Positions 23,061-32,357 of a DNA stretch of 64,000 bases are shown piece by piece (the stretch's first letter is position 1; each line of letters starts with the position of its first letter). Source of the DNA: Bacillus gaemokensis (lineage in GTDB: Bacteria > Bacillota > Bacilli > Bacillales > Bacillaceae_G); the NCBI RefSeq assembly GCF_001590835.1, contig NZ_LTAQ01000012.1:341169-405168 (forward strand), written 5' to 3'. A model generated the notes under the pieces. That model saw only the letters and a list, made by a program, of their open reading frames with translations. It made no database searches and was not told the origin of the DNA. Both the position numbers and the translations under genes were made by a program.

Positions 23061-23429
23061 ATGAAGTTTACAAAGATTATTGTCCAAATTGCAGCTCTTT
23101 ACGTGTTTTACATGATTGGAACATGGGTGCAAGAAATGTTGCAGATTCCAATTCCGGGAAGTTTGATTGGGATGTTTTTGTTGCTTGTTTTACTCAGCGT
23201 GAAGGTTCTATCTGTGAAATGGTTTGATTTAGGAGCTGAAACTCTCGTTGCTATTATGCCGTTTTTATTGATTCCGCCAACGATTGGCTTAATGAATTAC
23301 GGTGCTTTTTTTATGAACAAAGGAATTTCTCTGTTCATTACCGTTGTAGCGAGTACATTTTTAATTATTATTGTCGCAGGACATACAGGACAGTATCTTG
23401 CGAATAGAAAGGAAAAAGAGACGCAATGA
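23061..23429 (+). CDS. cidA: CidA/LrgA-family holin-like protein
   Basis: A 122-residue membrane protein with four hydrophobic segments and the family segment IPIPGSLIGMFLLL. CidA/LrgA proteins were first described as holin-like regulators of autolysis; newer work on this family also links them to pyruvate transport. Start is the ATG at 23061, 9 nt after GAGGG; ATGs at 23052 and 23055 lie too close. It overlaps the partner gene by 4 nt. Which of the Cid or Lrg names fits best is uncertain. Confidence 0.85.
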   Translation: MKFTKIIVQIAALYVFYMIGTWVQEMLQIPIPGSLIGMFLLLVLLSVKVLSVKWFDLGAETLVAIMPFLLIPPTIGLMNYGAFFMNKGISLFITVVASTFLIIIVAGHTGQYLANRKEKETQ

Positions 23430-24118
23430 GCCAGATATTAATCGGGATTGGTTGGGTTATTCTTACCGTGTTATTATATCAATTATCTAAAAAGATTTAT
23501 AAATTTTTACCAACACCGTTTACCATTCCAATGATTGTAGCAACAGCACTTATGATCGTTTTACTACTTGTGCTGGATATACCATACCAAGAATACATGC
23601 AAAGTGGTGGCGGCTGGATTTCAAAATTGCTTGGTCCAGGGGTTGTAGCATTTGCGATTCCGCTTTATAAACAACGTCACGTTCTGCAAAAATACACGAT
23701 ACCAATTGTTGGTGGTGTATTAGTCGGGACTACAGTAGCCATTGCAAGTGACCTAGTTATTGCAACGCTTATGGGAACAGATAAAAGCTTAATCTTATCT
23801 TCATTACCAAAATCAGTGACTATGCCAGTTGCAATGAGTGTATCAGAGCAAGTTGGTGGCGTTCCATCATTAACAGCAGCATTCGTTGTTGTTGCAGGGA
23901 TTACAGGGACAATTACAGGTCCGCTTTTATTGAAATGGAGCCGTGTTACAAACTCTGTTGGTAAAGGAATTGGTTTTGGGTGCGCATCTCATATTATGGG
24001 TGTTATGAGAGCGATGAAAAACAATGAACATGAAGGTGTTATTGGATCGGTAACAATGACATTAACAGCGATTTTAACTTGTTTGCTTGGTCCGTTATTC
24101 GCAATTGTGTTTATGTAA
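23426..24118 (+). CDS. cidB: CidB/LrgB-family membrane protein
   Basis: A 230-residue polytopic membrane protein of the LrgB family, with the conserved SLPKSVTMPVAM and ASHIMGVMRAM segments. It works with the CidA/LrgA partner encoded just upstream through a 4-nt ATGA overlap. No LysR (CidR) or LytSR regulator gene is adjacent, unlike the usual arrangement. Confidence 0.87.
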   Translation: MSQILIGIGWVILTVLLYQLSKKIYKFLPTPFTIPMIVATALMIVLLLVLDIPYQEYMQSGGGWISKLLGPGVVAFAIPLYKQRHVLQKYTIPIVGGVLVGTTVAIASDLVIATLMGTDKSLILSSLPKSVTMPVAMSVSEQVGGVPSLTAAFVVVAGITGTITGPLLLKWSRVTNSVGKGIGFGCASHIMGVMRAMKNNEHEGVIGSVTMTLTAILTCLLGPLFAIVFM

Positions 24119-24123
24119 TAAGA

Positions 24124-24160
24124 AAAAGCGAGAGCAATCGAACAGCTCTCGCTTTTCTAT
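24124..24160 (+). terminator. Terminator of cidAB
   Basis: AAAAGCGAGAGC pairs with GCTCTCGCTTTT around a 9-nt loop. Confidence 0.88.
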
Positions 24161-24212
24161 AGGATTTATGCTAACATTTAAACTAACTGAATCTTTGTAG
24201 GAGGTACGCCAA

Positions 24213-24446
24213 GTGCATACGTTATTATCAGTTTTACTTATTATTGTATCGATTTTAATGATTGTTATGGTACTTATGCAGTCTAGTAATAGTTCAGGCC
24301 TTTCAGGTGCAATTTCAGGCGGTGCAGAGCAATTGTTTGGTAAGCAAAAAGCACGTGGGATTGAAGCGGTATTAAGCCGTATTACAGTTGTTTTAGCTGT
24401 ACTATTCTTCGCACTAACAATTGGTGTTACGTACTTAAACTTATAG
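24213..24446 (+). CDS. secG: Preprotein translocase subunit SecG
   Basis: A 77-residue protein with two membrane helices (residues ~1-21 and ~52-75) joined by a Gly/Ser-rich loop containing [14 protein letters not shown], the SecG signature. It is the small accessory subunit of SecYEG. GTG start after AGGAGG. The order secG-est-rnr-smpB-ssrA is conserved in Bacillus. Confidence 0.96.
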   Translation: MHTLLSVLLIIVSILMIVMVLMQSSNSSGLSGAISGGAEQLFGKQKARGIEAVLSRITVVLAVLFFALTIGVTYLNL

Positions 24447-24475
24447 GTAAAGGCTTTTCTTTTTAAAAGATATTG

Positions 24476-24523
24476 AAAAAGAAGGAGCGTTAGCGTATTC
24501 GTGCTAATGTTTCTTCTTTTTTT
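24476..24523 (+). terminator. Terminator of secG
   Basis: AAGAAGGAGCGTTAGC pairs imperfectly with GCTAATGTTTCTTCTT, then TTTTT. Confidence 0.8.
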
Positions 24524-24643
24524 GTTTCCATTTGTATTTCATTATTCGAAAAAAGTTTCTAATTAGATTATGGAAATAGAACTATGGTAAACTAAGGATA
24601 GAAACAATACGACTAGATTACAGAAGAGAAAGAGGAGAAGAAG

Positions 24644-25387
24644 ATGATGAAATTAGCATCTCCGAAACCATTTACATTTGAAGGTGGAGACCGCGCTGTT
24701 TTGTTATTACATGGATTCACAGGGAATTCAGCTGATGTACGTATGCTCGGGCGTTTCTTAGAGAAAAAAGGTTATACTTGCCACGCCCCAATCTATAAAG
24801 GTCACGGTGTACCACCAGAGCAGCTTGTCCATACAGGTCCTGAAGACTGGTGGAAAGATGTAATGAATGCTTATCAGCATCTAAAAGACCAAGGGTATGA
24901 GAAAATCGCTGCGGTTGGATTATCACTTGGTGGTGTGTTCTCATTAAAACTTGCTTATACATTACCGATTTTAGGTGTTGTGCCAATGTGTGCTCCTATG
25001 TACATTAAGAGCGAAGAAATTATGTACCAAGGTATATTGGCGTATGCACGTGAATATAAAAAGCGTGAACAGAAATCATCAGAGCAAATTGCGGCAGAAA
25101 TGATGGACTTTAAACAAACACCAATGAATACATTAAAAGCGTTGCAAGATTTAATTCGTGACGTACGCAACAATGTTGATATGATTTATGCACCAACATT
25201 TGTTGTACAAGCACGCCATGATGAAATGATTAATACAGACAGCGCAAACATTATCTATAACGGTGTAGAGTCTACTCTAAAAGACATTAAATGGTATGAA
25301 GAATCTACGCATGTCATTACGCTTGATAAACAGCGTGATGAGCTACACGAAGATGTATATAACTTCTTGGAGCAACTAGATTGGTAA
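24644..25387 (+). CDS. est: Carboxylesterase (Est30/YvaK family)
   Basis: A 247-residue alpha/beta hydrolase. The oxyanion segment LLHGFTGN, the nucleophile elbow GLSLGG (Ser94), Asp193 (RHDEM) and His223 (STHVIT) match the catalytic triad of Geobacillus Est30. It should hydrolyse short-chain carboxylic esters; the physiological substrate is unknown. Two tandem ATG codons follow AGGAG and either could be used. A terminator overlaps its end. Confidence 0.95.
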   Translation: MMKLASPKPFTFEGGDRAVLLLHGFTGNSADVRMLGRFLEKKGYTCHAPIYKGHGVPPEQLVHTGPEDWWKDVMNAYQHLKDQGYEKIAAVGLSLGGVFSLKLAYTLPILGVVPMCAPMYIKSEEIMYQGILAYAREYKKREQKSSEQIAAEMMDFKQTPMNTLKALQDLIRDVRNNVDMIYAPTFVVQARHDEMINTDSANIIYNGVESTLKDIKWYEESTHVITLDKQRDELHEDVYNFLEQLDW

Positions 25388-25412
25388 GATCTAGTTGCCT
25401 CTTTTTTTCATG
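25368..25412 (+). terminator. Terminator of est
   Basis: GCAACTAGAT pairs with ATCTAGTTGC, then a T-rich tail. The left arm lies in the last codons of est. Confidence 0.88.
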
Positions 25413-25414
25413 GG

Positions 25415-25612
25415 GTATTCTCATGAAAAAGGACATAAAACCATTCTTTTTAGATGGGAGAGAGCGTCCGCCCATGGATAGAAACGGTCAGTGCCTTTTT
25501 TAGCCCCATGCCATGTTAGAACAAAAGGAGAAAACGAGTGGAAATCTTCTTTTGATTGCAAAGCTGCGACTTAGATGCCAGCAAATCAAAATGGATTTAT
25601 ATAGAAATAAAC
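25415..25612 (-). repeat. Dispersed repeat B, copy 3 (inverted)
   Basis: Its reverse complement matches the two copies near 13.6 kb: TCCATTTTGATTT, AGAAGATTTCCACTCG, GCATGGGGC, GACCGTTTCTATCCATG and CGCTCTCTCCCAT occur in the same order. It occupies most of the est-rnr gap of about 360 bp. Confidence 0.8.
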
Positions 25613-25752
25613 TTTTAAGATGAGAACTTTACTGTACATAAGCAGCAGAATAAATAGTGTAAAACGAGTATTTATAGAAGTTTCGCTTTATATAGAGACC
25701 ATGTTTCGGATACACTAAATAATATATGAGGGTTTAAAGGAGGTATTTGTAC

Positions 25753-28152
25753 TTGGAAGAAATTATTCAAGAACATATTGATAAGTTATTGTTATTTATG
25801 AAAGAAGAAGCGTATAAACCGCTAACGATACAAGAATTAGAAGAGGCCTTTGGAATTGTAGATTCCTCTGGTTTTAAAGATTTTGTAAAGGCACTAGTTA
25901 TGATGGAGGAAAAAGGGCTCGTTATTCGTACACGTAGCAATCGTTATGGTCTTCCAGAAAAGATGAATTTAGTGCGCGGTAAATTAATTGGGCATGCGCG
26001 TGGGTTTGCGTTTGTTGTACCAGAAGAGAAGACGACGGAGGATCTTTTTATTCCGCCTACAGAATTAAATGGTGCGCTTCATGGTGATACGGTATTAGCG
26101 CGCATTAGTTCACAATCAAGTGGATCACGTCAAGAAGGTACGGTTATTCGTATTATAGAGCGTGGTACAAAGGAATTAGTTGGTACATATACAGAGTCGA
26201 AAAATTTCGGGTTTGTTCTTCCAGATAATAAGCGCTGGACAAGTGACATTTTTATCCCGAAAAGTGCTTCTATGGGTGCCGTAGATGGTCATAAAGTTGT
26301 TGTGAAAATTACAAGCTATCCGCAAGATCGTTTAAGTGCGGAAGGTGAAGTGATTCAGATTCTAGGTCATAAAAATGATCCAGGTGTAGATATCTTATCT
26401 GTTATTCATAAGCATCATTTGCCATTAGCTTTCCCAGAAGATGTAATGGAGCACGCAAACAGTGTACCAGAAACGATTTCAGAAGAAGATTTAAAAGATC
26501 GTCGTGACCTTCGTGATCAAGTAATCGTTACAATTGATGGTGCAGATGCGAAAGATTTAGATGATGCAGTAACAGTAACGCTATTAGAGAACGGTAACTA
26601 TAAGCTTGGCGTACATATTGCAGACGTAAGTCATTATGTACAAGAAGGATCTCCAATTGATGTTGAAGCTGCCGAGAGAGCGACAAGTGTATATCTTGTT
26701 GACCGTGTAATTCCAATGATTCCACATCGTTTATCAAATGGAATCTGTTCATTAAATCCGAAAGTGGATCGTCTTACACTTTCTTGTGAAATGGAAATTA
26801 ACAATCTTGGTGACGTTGTCAGTCATGAAATTTTCCAAAGTGTAATTAAAACAACAGAGCGTATGACGTACTCTGATGTAAGAAGCATTTTAGAAGATGA
26901 GGATGAAGAACTAATTAAGCGTTATGAGCCACTTGTGCCAATGTTCAAAGATATGGGTAAGCTAGCAGAGATTTTACGTGAAAAACGTATGAGACGCGGC
27001 GCAATTGACTTTGATTTTAAAGAAGCAAAAGTGTTAGTAGATGAAGAAGGTAAACCAACAGATGTTGTGATGCGTGATCGTTCAGTAGCAGAGAAGCTAA
27101 TTGAAGAATTCATGCTTGTTGCCAATGAAACGGTGGCAGAACATTTCCACTGGATGAACGTACCGTTTATGTACCGTGTCCATGAGGATCCGAAAGAAGA
27201 TAAATTAGAGCGTTTCTTCGAGTTTGTAACAAACTTCGGTTATGCGGTAAAAGGACGTGCGAATGAAATACATCCTCGTGCTATGCAACAAATTCTTGAT
27301 ATGGTAAAAGGTCAGCCGGAAGAAGTCGTGATTTCAACAGTTATGCTTCGCTCGATGAAACAAGCTCGTTACGATGCAGATAGTTTAGGACACTTCGGTT
27401 TATCAACAGAATTCTATACACATTTCACATCACCAATTCGTCGTTACCCAGATTCCATTGTGCATAGATTAATCCGCACGTACATCATTAACGGTAAAGT
27501 AGATAACGAAACGCAAGCGAAATGGCGTGAGAATTTACCAGAAATCGCAGAGCATTCTTCTAATATGGAACGCCGTGCTGTTGAAGCAGAGCGAGAAACT
27601 GATGAACTGAAAAAAGCTGAGTATATGCTTGATAAGATTGGCGAAGAGTACGATGGTATGATTAGCTCTGTAACAAACTTTGGTCTATTCGTAGAGCTTC
27701 CAAATACAATCGAAGGTCTTGTTCATGTTAGCTATTTAACAGATGATTACTACCGCTATGACGAGAAGCATTTTGCGATGATTGGTGAACGCACGGGTAA
27801 CATCTTCCGTATCGGTGATGAAATTACAATTCGCGTTATCAATGTGAACAAAGATGAGCGTGCAATTGACTTTGAAATCGTCGGTATGAAAGGCAGTCCA
27901 AGACGTAAATTCAAAGATCGTCCAGTTGTTATCGAACAACCAAAAGGCGGCGGCAGAAAGAAACGCGGTGGGCGTGGCGAACGTAGTAGTACACGTGGTA
28001 CTGAACGCAATAGTGGACGCAAGCAGGAACGTGATGGACAAGGAAAAGGATCTTCTGGTCGTCCAGGGAAAAAAGATGGCAATGACAAGAAGAAAAAAGC
28101 ATTCTTTGAAAATGTTCCAGGGTTTAAGAAGAAAAAGAAAAAGCGTAAGTAA
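25753..28152 (+). CDS. rnr: Ribonuclease R
   Basis: A 799-residue 3'-5' exoribonuclease that degrades structured RNA and works with tmRNA. An N-terminal helix-turn-helix and cold-shock domains are followed by the RNB domain, with metal-binding aspartates in [14 protein letters not shown] (residues ~257-270), then an S1 domain and a long Lys/Arg-rich tail. Start is the TTG at 25753 because AAAGGAGGT ends 8 nt upstream; the TTG at 25747 is too close. It is followed by a hairpin, repeats, then smpB. Confidence 0.97.
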   Translation: MEEIIQEHIDKLLLFMKEEAYKPLTIQELEEAFGIVDSSGFKDFVKALVMMEEKGLVIRTRSNRYGLPEKMNLVRGKLIGHARGFAFVVPEEKTTEDLFIPPTELNGALHGDTVLARISSQSSGSRQEGTVIRIIERGTKELVGTYTESKNFGFVLPDNKRWTSDIFIPKSASMGAVDGHKVVVKITSYPQDRLSAEGEVIQILGHKNDPGVDILSVIHKHHLPLAFPEDVMEHANSVPETISEEDLKDRRDLRDQVIVTIDGADAKDLDDAVTVTLLENGNYKLGVHIADVSHYVQEGSPIDVEAAERATSVYLVDRVIPMIPHRLSNGICSLNPKVDRLTLSCEMEINNLGDVVSHEIFQSVIKTTERMTYSDVRSILEDEDEELIKRYEPLVPMFKDMGKLAEILREKRMRRGAIDFDFKEAKVLVDEEGKPTDVVMRDRSVAEKLIEEFMLVANETVAEHFHWMNVPFMYRVHEDPKEDKLERFFEFVTNFGYAVKGRANEIHPRAMQQILDMVKGQPEEVVISTVMLRSMKQARYDADSLGHFGLSTEFYTHFTSPIRRYPDSIVHRLIRTYIINGKVDNETQAKWRENLPEIAEHSSNMERRAVEAERETDELKKAEYMLDKIGEEYDGMISSVTNFGLFVELPNTIEGLVHVSYLTDDYYRYDEKHFAMIGERTGNIFRIGDEITIRVINVNKDERAIDFEIVGMKGSPRRKFKDRPVVIEQPKGGGRKKRGGRGERSSTRGTERNSGRKQERDGQGKGSSGRPGKKDGNDKKKKAFFENVPGFKKKKKKRK

Positions 28153-28157
28153 GAAAA

Positions 28158-28192
28158 GAGTGGCTTCGCTTAGGGTATAAGCGAAGCCATTT
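28158..28192 (+). terminator. Hairpin after rnr
   Basis: GGCTTCGCTT pairs with AAGCGAAGCC. The T run is weak, so it may be a processing hairpin or a degenerate repeat arm. Confidence 0.6.
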
Positions 28193-28199
28193 CTGCTTT

Positions 28200-28557
28200 T
28201 AGTGGTATCCAGTTCTGACGGCAAGCTCTTCGCGTCTAAGAACCTTCCGCACGAGAAGATAAAAAACATCTTCTGTGCGAAAGAACCTTAGCCGGTCAGA
28301 GCTGAACGAGCGTCTCCACTTTTAATAGTGGCTAGAATCTAAGGTAGTTTCGCTCCCTCGGACGAAGCAAAAAGCGCTTCTCTGTCGGGAGTGCGGGCGC
28401 CCTAAGATTCTGAGCGAGCCACTTTCGCTTTTCAGTGATCTAGCTTCAGTGGCTAGAATGTTCGGCGACTTCGCTTCTTCCAGAGAGGCAAAGAGCGCCT
28501 CTAGGTCAGAAGCTCCATCCACCTCACATTCTGAGCGAGCCACTTTCGCTTTTCATT
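28200..28557. repeat. Dispersed repeat C: three structured units
   Basis: Three successive units of 105-120 bp related to those at 7.6 kb. Unit 2 pairs AGTGGCTAGAATCTAAGG with its mate ending AGATTCT...AGCCACT; unit 3 pairs AGAATGT with ACATTCT and GCTTCT with AGAAGC; unit 1 pairs GCACGAGAAGAT with ATCTTCTGTGC. Pairing is kept while the sequence changes. No gene is present in this gap. Confidence 0.82.
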
Positions 28558-28597
28558 AACATTTGTTACAATAATAAAAATAGAGGAGGGACAGATA

Positions 28598-29065
28598 ATG
28601 CCAAAAGGTAGCGGTAAGGTTATTGCACAGAATAAAAAAGCATTTCATGATTATTTTATTGAAGAAACATACGAAGCAGGGCTTGTCCTTCAAGGAACGG
28701 AAATTAAGTCAATTCGCGCTGGACGCGTTAACTTGAAAGATGCGTTCGCACGTGTACATAATGGTGAAGTATGGGTACATAATATGCATATTAGTACGTA
28801 TGAACAAGGGAATCGTTTCAATCATGATCCGCTTCGCACAAGAAAATTACTTCTTCATAAAAAAGAAATCGAAAAGCTTATGGGTTATGCAAAAGAAACA
28901 GGGTATTCGTTAGTACCAGTTAGAATCTACTTGAAAAATGGATTTGCAAAAATGGCACTTGGTTTAGCTAAAGGTAAGAAACAATATGATAAGCGTCATG
29001 ATTTAAAAGAGAAAGAAGCAAAACGCGAAATTGCACGTGTGTTCCGTGATCGTCAAAAGATGTAA
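28598..29065 (+). CDS. smpB: tmRNA-binding protein SmpB
   Basis: A 155-residue SmpB, which brings tmRNA to stalled ribosomes for trans-translation. The beta-barrel contains [18 protein letters not shown] (residues ~28-45), and the basic C-terminal tail ([19 protein letters not shown]) mimics mRNA in the decoding centre. AGAGGAGGG precedes the ATG. ssrA follows directly, so both parts of the rescue system are together with RNase R. Confidence 0.98.
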   Translation: MPKGSGKVIAQNKKAFHDYFIEETYEAGLVLQGTEIKSIRAGRVNLKDAFARVHNGEVWVHNMHISTYEQGNRFNHDPLRTRKLLLHKKEIEKLMGYAKETGYSLVPVRIYLKNGFAKMALGLAKGKKQYDKRHDLKEKEAKREIARVFRDRQKM

Positions 29066-29080
29066 TACAGAAATTTACAT

Positions 29081-29108
29081 TTGTAAAACGGTGCACATAT
29101 GTTATAAT
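29081..29108 (+). promoter_or_regulatory. Promoter of ssrA
   Basis: TTGTAA at 29081-29086, 16-nt spacer, TATAAT at 29103-29108. It leaves a leader of about 75 nt to be trimmed from the tmRNA precursor. Confidence 0.6.
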
Positions 29109-29191
29109 AATTCTTGTAAGGCCAGTTGAACATTGAAAAACAGCTCTTAGTAGCTATCACGATATTTCTTCGTATGCTCCATTTCTATCAT

Positions 29192-29546
29192 GGGGACGTT
29201 ACGGATTCGACAGGGATAGTTCGAGCTTAGGTCGCGAGTCGAGGGGATCGGCCTCGTTAAAACGTCAAAGCCAATAACTGGCAAACAAAACAATCTTTCT
29301 TTAGCTGCTTAATTGCACTAAAGGTTCCTCCCTCCATCGTCCATGTGGTAGGGTAAGGGACTCAAACTAAGTGGACTACGCCGGAGTTCGCCGTCTGAGG
29401 ACGAAGGAAGAGAACAACCAGACTAGCAACTTGGAAGCCTGTCGATAGGCCGAAGAGTTCGCGAAATGCTAATATATCGACTACACTCGTAGAAGCTTAA
29501 GTGCCGATATTTTTGGACGTGGGTTCGACTCCCACCGTCTCCACCA
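29192..29546 (+). ncRNA. ssrA: tmRNA (ssrA)
   Basis: The tRNA-like ends pair (GGGGACG with CGTCTCC) and CCA is encoded. The tag reading frame at 29280-29312 gives GKQNNLSLAA and stops at TAA; with the first alanine supplied by the tmRNA the tag is AGKQNNLSLAA. That tag differs from the B. subtilis one (AGKTNSFNQNVALAA) and is the form I recall for the B. cereus group. smpB lies just upstream. Confidence 0.97.
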
Positions 29547-29572
29547 ATACATATTTGGTGGTTTTTTTATTT
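29541..29572 (+). terminator. Terminator of ssrA
   Basis: CACCAA pairs with TTGGTG immediately after the tmRNA 3' end, then seven T. Confidence 0.85.
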
Positions 29573-30131
29573 TGTGTGTAATTTAAACCATAAGTTGGCC
29601 ATTTTGGACAACTTATGGTTTTATTTGTATCGGGCCAATTTATGGTTTATTTTATTACATATGAATTCAGGGGATGTTAAGGTTAATTTGTTAGGAATTG
29701 TAGATTTAAAATAAAGATTGCCAATTTATAATAGAGTTTGATCAAAATCCTGTTATTAATTTAAATGTCGCTTTTAAATAAAGTCACGGTGTTTATAAAA
29801 AAGACGCGATGTTTTGTCCCTTTGGATCTGTTTATCTAAAGGGATGTTTTTAAAGTGAAAAGAAGATCTGAACTGAAAGGCGGATTAAGGAACTGTTGAG
29901 TAACAATAAAGTTACTCAACTAAAGGGCCAGATTGTGGAATAACGCAGTTGATGGGTTATACTAAAAATCGGAAATAGATTGTTAAGAATTATACTAAAA
30001 CTAACAAGACAGAATAATCTAATTCAAGGAAATAAGTTAAATTTAAATGATAAACTAAAGTTTACTTATTACTAATTAAGAAAAATAAACTTATATGATA
30101 GATAATAAATTCCATATAGAGGTGGATTTAT
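29573..30131. other. Intergenic region with hairpins, no gene seen
   Basis: AACCATAAGTTG pairs with CAACTTATGGTT at 29586-29623. GTTGAGTAAC pairs with GTTACTCAAC at 29895-29920 and is followed by GGGCCAGATTGT, a motif that recurs near 33.9 kb. The rest is AT-rich with no supported frame. It marks the boundary between conserved and accessory regions. Confidence 0.6.
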
Positions 30132-31094
30132 ATGCCTAAAATTGACAATATACTAGCAATTCTATGGATGCTTAATTCAAGTGAAAAAATTACTGCAAAA
30201 CAAATTTCAGAAAGGTTAGAAATGAATATAAGGACTGTGTATCGTTATATTGATACACTTTCAACAAGTGGTGTACCTATAATTTCAGAAACAGGCCATA
30301 ATGGTGGATACACTTTATTGAACAATTTTATTGAAGCTCCTCTTTTTTTTGATTTTGAGGAGCAAACCTCACTATTTCACGCTGCTGTTTTTGCAGAAGA
30401 AGCCGGATATTATGGAGGTGAAGCACTAAATAGGGCTATTTCAAAGTTAAGCAGATATTCAAATCAAGAACAGGAAACAAAGATAAACCAACGTTTAACC
30501 AGTCTTGAAGTAATAAGTCGATTAAGTTCCCTCTCTATGGAGCCTTCCTTGAAGGAAGTGGAGCAGGCCGTAGCTGACGGATACTCTGTAAAAATTCTAT
30601 ACCTTAAATGTGGCGAAGAACAATCAACATATAGATTGGTTGATCCGTACAGAATTATTTATTGGAATAATAAGTGGTATGTGATTGGATTTTGTCATCT
30701 TAGGAATGATATCCGTAGCTTTAGAGTAGATCGAATTGAAAGCTTAATGCTAACTGAAAATAAGTTTAACCGACCAGAAAATTTTTCAGCACGTGACTTT
30801 TTTATGGACAATCTCCTTCCAACTATAGAAGGTAAGGAAGGGATTATCCCTTTGGTTATTAAAGGGAATACAAGGGCGTTGGATGATATTTGCCAACATT
30901 GGTTTTTTGGACATTATTTACAAGAACGGACTTCAACTCAAGCAGTATTTCTTCTTGAAAAAGATATGATACATACATATGTACCTCATTTACTTTTACC
31001 GTACGGTAAATCTATTCAAATTATTGGGCCAGTAAGTCTTAAGCAAAGACTTATTGAAGTTCTGTCGGAATTAATAAAATTTCATCAAGTATGA
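30132..31094 (+). CDS. Helix-turn-helix regulator with WYL domain
   Basis: A 320-residue regulator of the YafY/YobV type. An HTH_11 domain (residues ~5-60, KITAKQISERLEMNIRTVYRY) is followed by a WYL domain (about 140-225) that includes the segment RLVDPYRIIYWNNKWYVIGFC and DIRSFRVDRIESL, proposed to bind ligands. The target genes cannot be read from the sequence. GAGGTGG precedes the ATG. The DJ-1-like gene follows in the same direction but after a terminator, so it may be the regulated partner rather than part of the same transcript. Confidence 0.9.
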   Translation: MPKIDNILAILWMLNSSEKITAKQISERLEMNIRTVYRYIDTLSTSGVPIISETGHNGGYTLLNNFIEAPLFFDFEEQTSLFHAAVFAEEAGYYGGEALNRAISKLSRYSNQEQETKINQRLTSLEVISRLSSLSMEPSLKEVEQAVADGYSVKILYLKCGEEQSTYRLVDPYRIIYWNNKWYVIGFCHLRNDIRSFRVDRIESLMLTENKFNRPENFSARDFFMDNLLPTIEGKEGIIPLVIKGNTRALDDICQHWFFGHYLQERTSTQAVFLLEKDMIHTYVPHLLLPYGKSIQIIGPVSLKQRLIEVLSELIKFHQV

Positions 31095-31096
31095 TA

Positions 31097-31135
31097 ACTT
31101 CCCTGACGTTAGCTGTCAGGGAAGTTATATTATAA
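31097..31135 (+). terminator. Terminator of the WYL regulator
   Basis: AACTTCCCTGAC pairs with GTCAGGGAAGTT, then a short T/A tail. Confidence 0.82.
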
Positions 31136-31169
31136 TAGGCTATATTAATTGTGATTGGAGCGTTATTCG

Positions 31170-31802
31170 ATGCAAACAAAAAAAGTTTATCTTTATGTAT
31201 TTAATACAATGTCAGACTGGGAATATGGATATTTAATTGCTGAACTAAACTCTGGAAGATATTTCAAAAAAGATTTAGCCCCTTTAAAAGTAGTTACAGT
31301 AGGAGCTAATAAAGAAATGATTACTACGATGGGAGGACTGAATATACAACCAGATATTTCTCTTGATGAATGTACGCTTGAGAGTAAAGATCTTTTAGTC
31401 TTACCTGGAGGGACTACTTGGAGAGAAGATATTCATCAACCTATCTTAAAAAGAATTGGCGAAGCTTTAAAGCTTGGTACTATTGTTGCTGCAATTTGTG
31501 GTGCAACTGAGGCCCTTGCGAATATGGGATACTTAGATTCTAGAAAACACACAAGCAATGACTTAGAGTATATTAAAATGGTCTGTCCAAATTATAAAGG
31601 AGAAAAATTTTATGAGATGAGACCTGTGGTATCTGGTGAGAATTTGGTTACTGCATCAGGGGTAGCACCTCTGGAATTTACGATGGAAGTACTGAAAAAA
31701 TTAGATGTATTTGCACCCGACACATTGCATTCATGGTATAACCTAAATAAGACTCATAAACCTGAATACTTCTTCCAGTTAATGAATTCAATAAATAGCT
31801 GA
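31170..31802 (+). CDS. DJ-1/PfpI-family protein
   Basis: A 210-residue glutamine-amidotransferase-like protein of the DJ-1/PfpI superfamily. The nucleophile elbow AAICGATEAL places the conserved cysteine near residue 110, and LLVLPGGTTW precedes it. Members act as protein or sugar deglycases, chaperones or stress proteins; the specific role is not readable. Start is the ATG at 31170, 9 nt after GGAG; an in-frame TTG at 31155 is unlikely. It resembles YoaZ of B. subtilis. Confidence 0.87.
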   Translation: MQTKKVYLYVFNTMSDWEYGYLIAELNSGRYFKKDLAPLKVVTVGANKEMITTMGGLNIQPDISLDECTLESKDLLVLPGGTTWREDIHQPILKRIGEALKLGTIVAAICGATEALANMGYLDSRKHTSNDLEYIKMVCPNYKGEKFYEMRPVVSGENLVTASGVAPLEFTMEVLKKLDVFAPDTLHSWYNLNKTHKPEYFFQLMNSINS

Positions 31803-31843
31803 GCTAAAAAAATCAACTTAGCAGTTTTATATTAGTTCAAATA

Positions 31844-31884
31844 AAAACCATGCTTTAGACAATGTCAAAGCATGGTTTTTGTAT
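31844..31884 (+). terminator. Terminator of the DJ-1-like gene
   Basis: AAAACCATGCTTT pairs with AAAGCATGGTTTT, with T and A runs on either side. Confidence 0.85.
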
Positions 31885-32357
31885 ATAACTTAAATATGTT
31901 TATGGAAGTAAAAAACTTACAAATCACTCCTGAAGTTGTTATAAATAGAATTGGTAACTAAATCTCTTTTTAATCTTATTGAACAACGGTGTGCTTTTTT
32001 TCTTTGTTAATAATGTTGGAACGATCTTCAAGAATCGGGCGCGATTGTTGAACAACACAGACAGAAAATGATCAAACTTTTTTATAAAAGCTAAATAATT
32101 AATCTCAAAAATGGATTCTTTTTGTTTGCAGTAGAGTGTAGGGTTACTTGGGATTTTTGATCAAACTTTATTTCACGCCAACATCTTGAACACATTATCT
32201 TTTTTATGAAGTGGGATTACATTTGCACGAAGACAGTTACAAAACACACGACAAAAAAGAGTTAGATCACTAGACCCAACTCGTAAAATTTTTAAGCACT
32301 TGGTAAAATGAAAATTGAAAACTGGATTGTTATTAGATAAAAAAAGGGGGTTCACCT
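31885..32357. other. Intergenic region with a palindromic motif and a possible gene scrap
   Basis: A 21-codon frame starting near 31896 (MFMEVKNLQITPEVV) has no ribosome binding site and stops quickly; it looks like the start of a lost gene. At 32031-32056 the near-palindrome TTCAAGAATCG-GGCG-CGATTGTTGAA occurs; a second copy lies near 34.9 kb. No other feature is supported. Confidence 0.5.

Noticed and set aside
27736-28269. 177-codon minus-strand frame antisense to the rnr 3' end
   Set aside because: It mirrors the basic tail and S1 region of RNase R, has low-complexity Phe/Leu-rich sequence, and lacks a ribosome binding site.
28322-28543. 73-codon minus-strand frame between rnr and smpB
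   Set aside because: Entirely within repeat C; the apparent coding pattern comes from the repeat.
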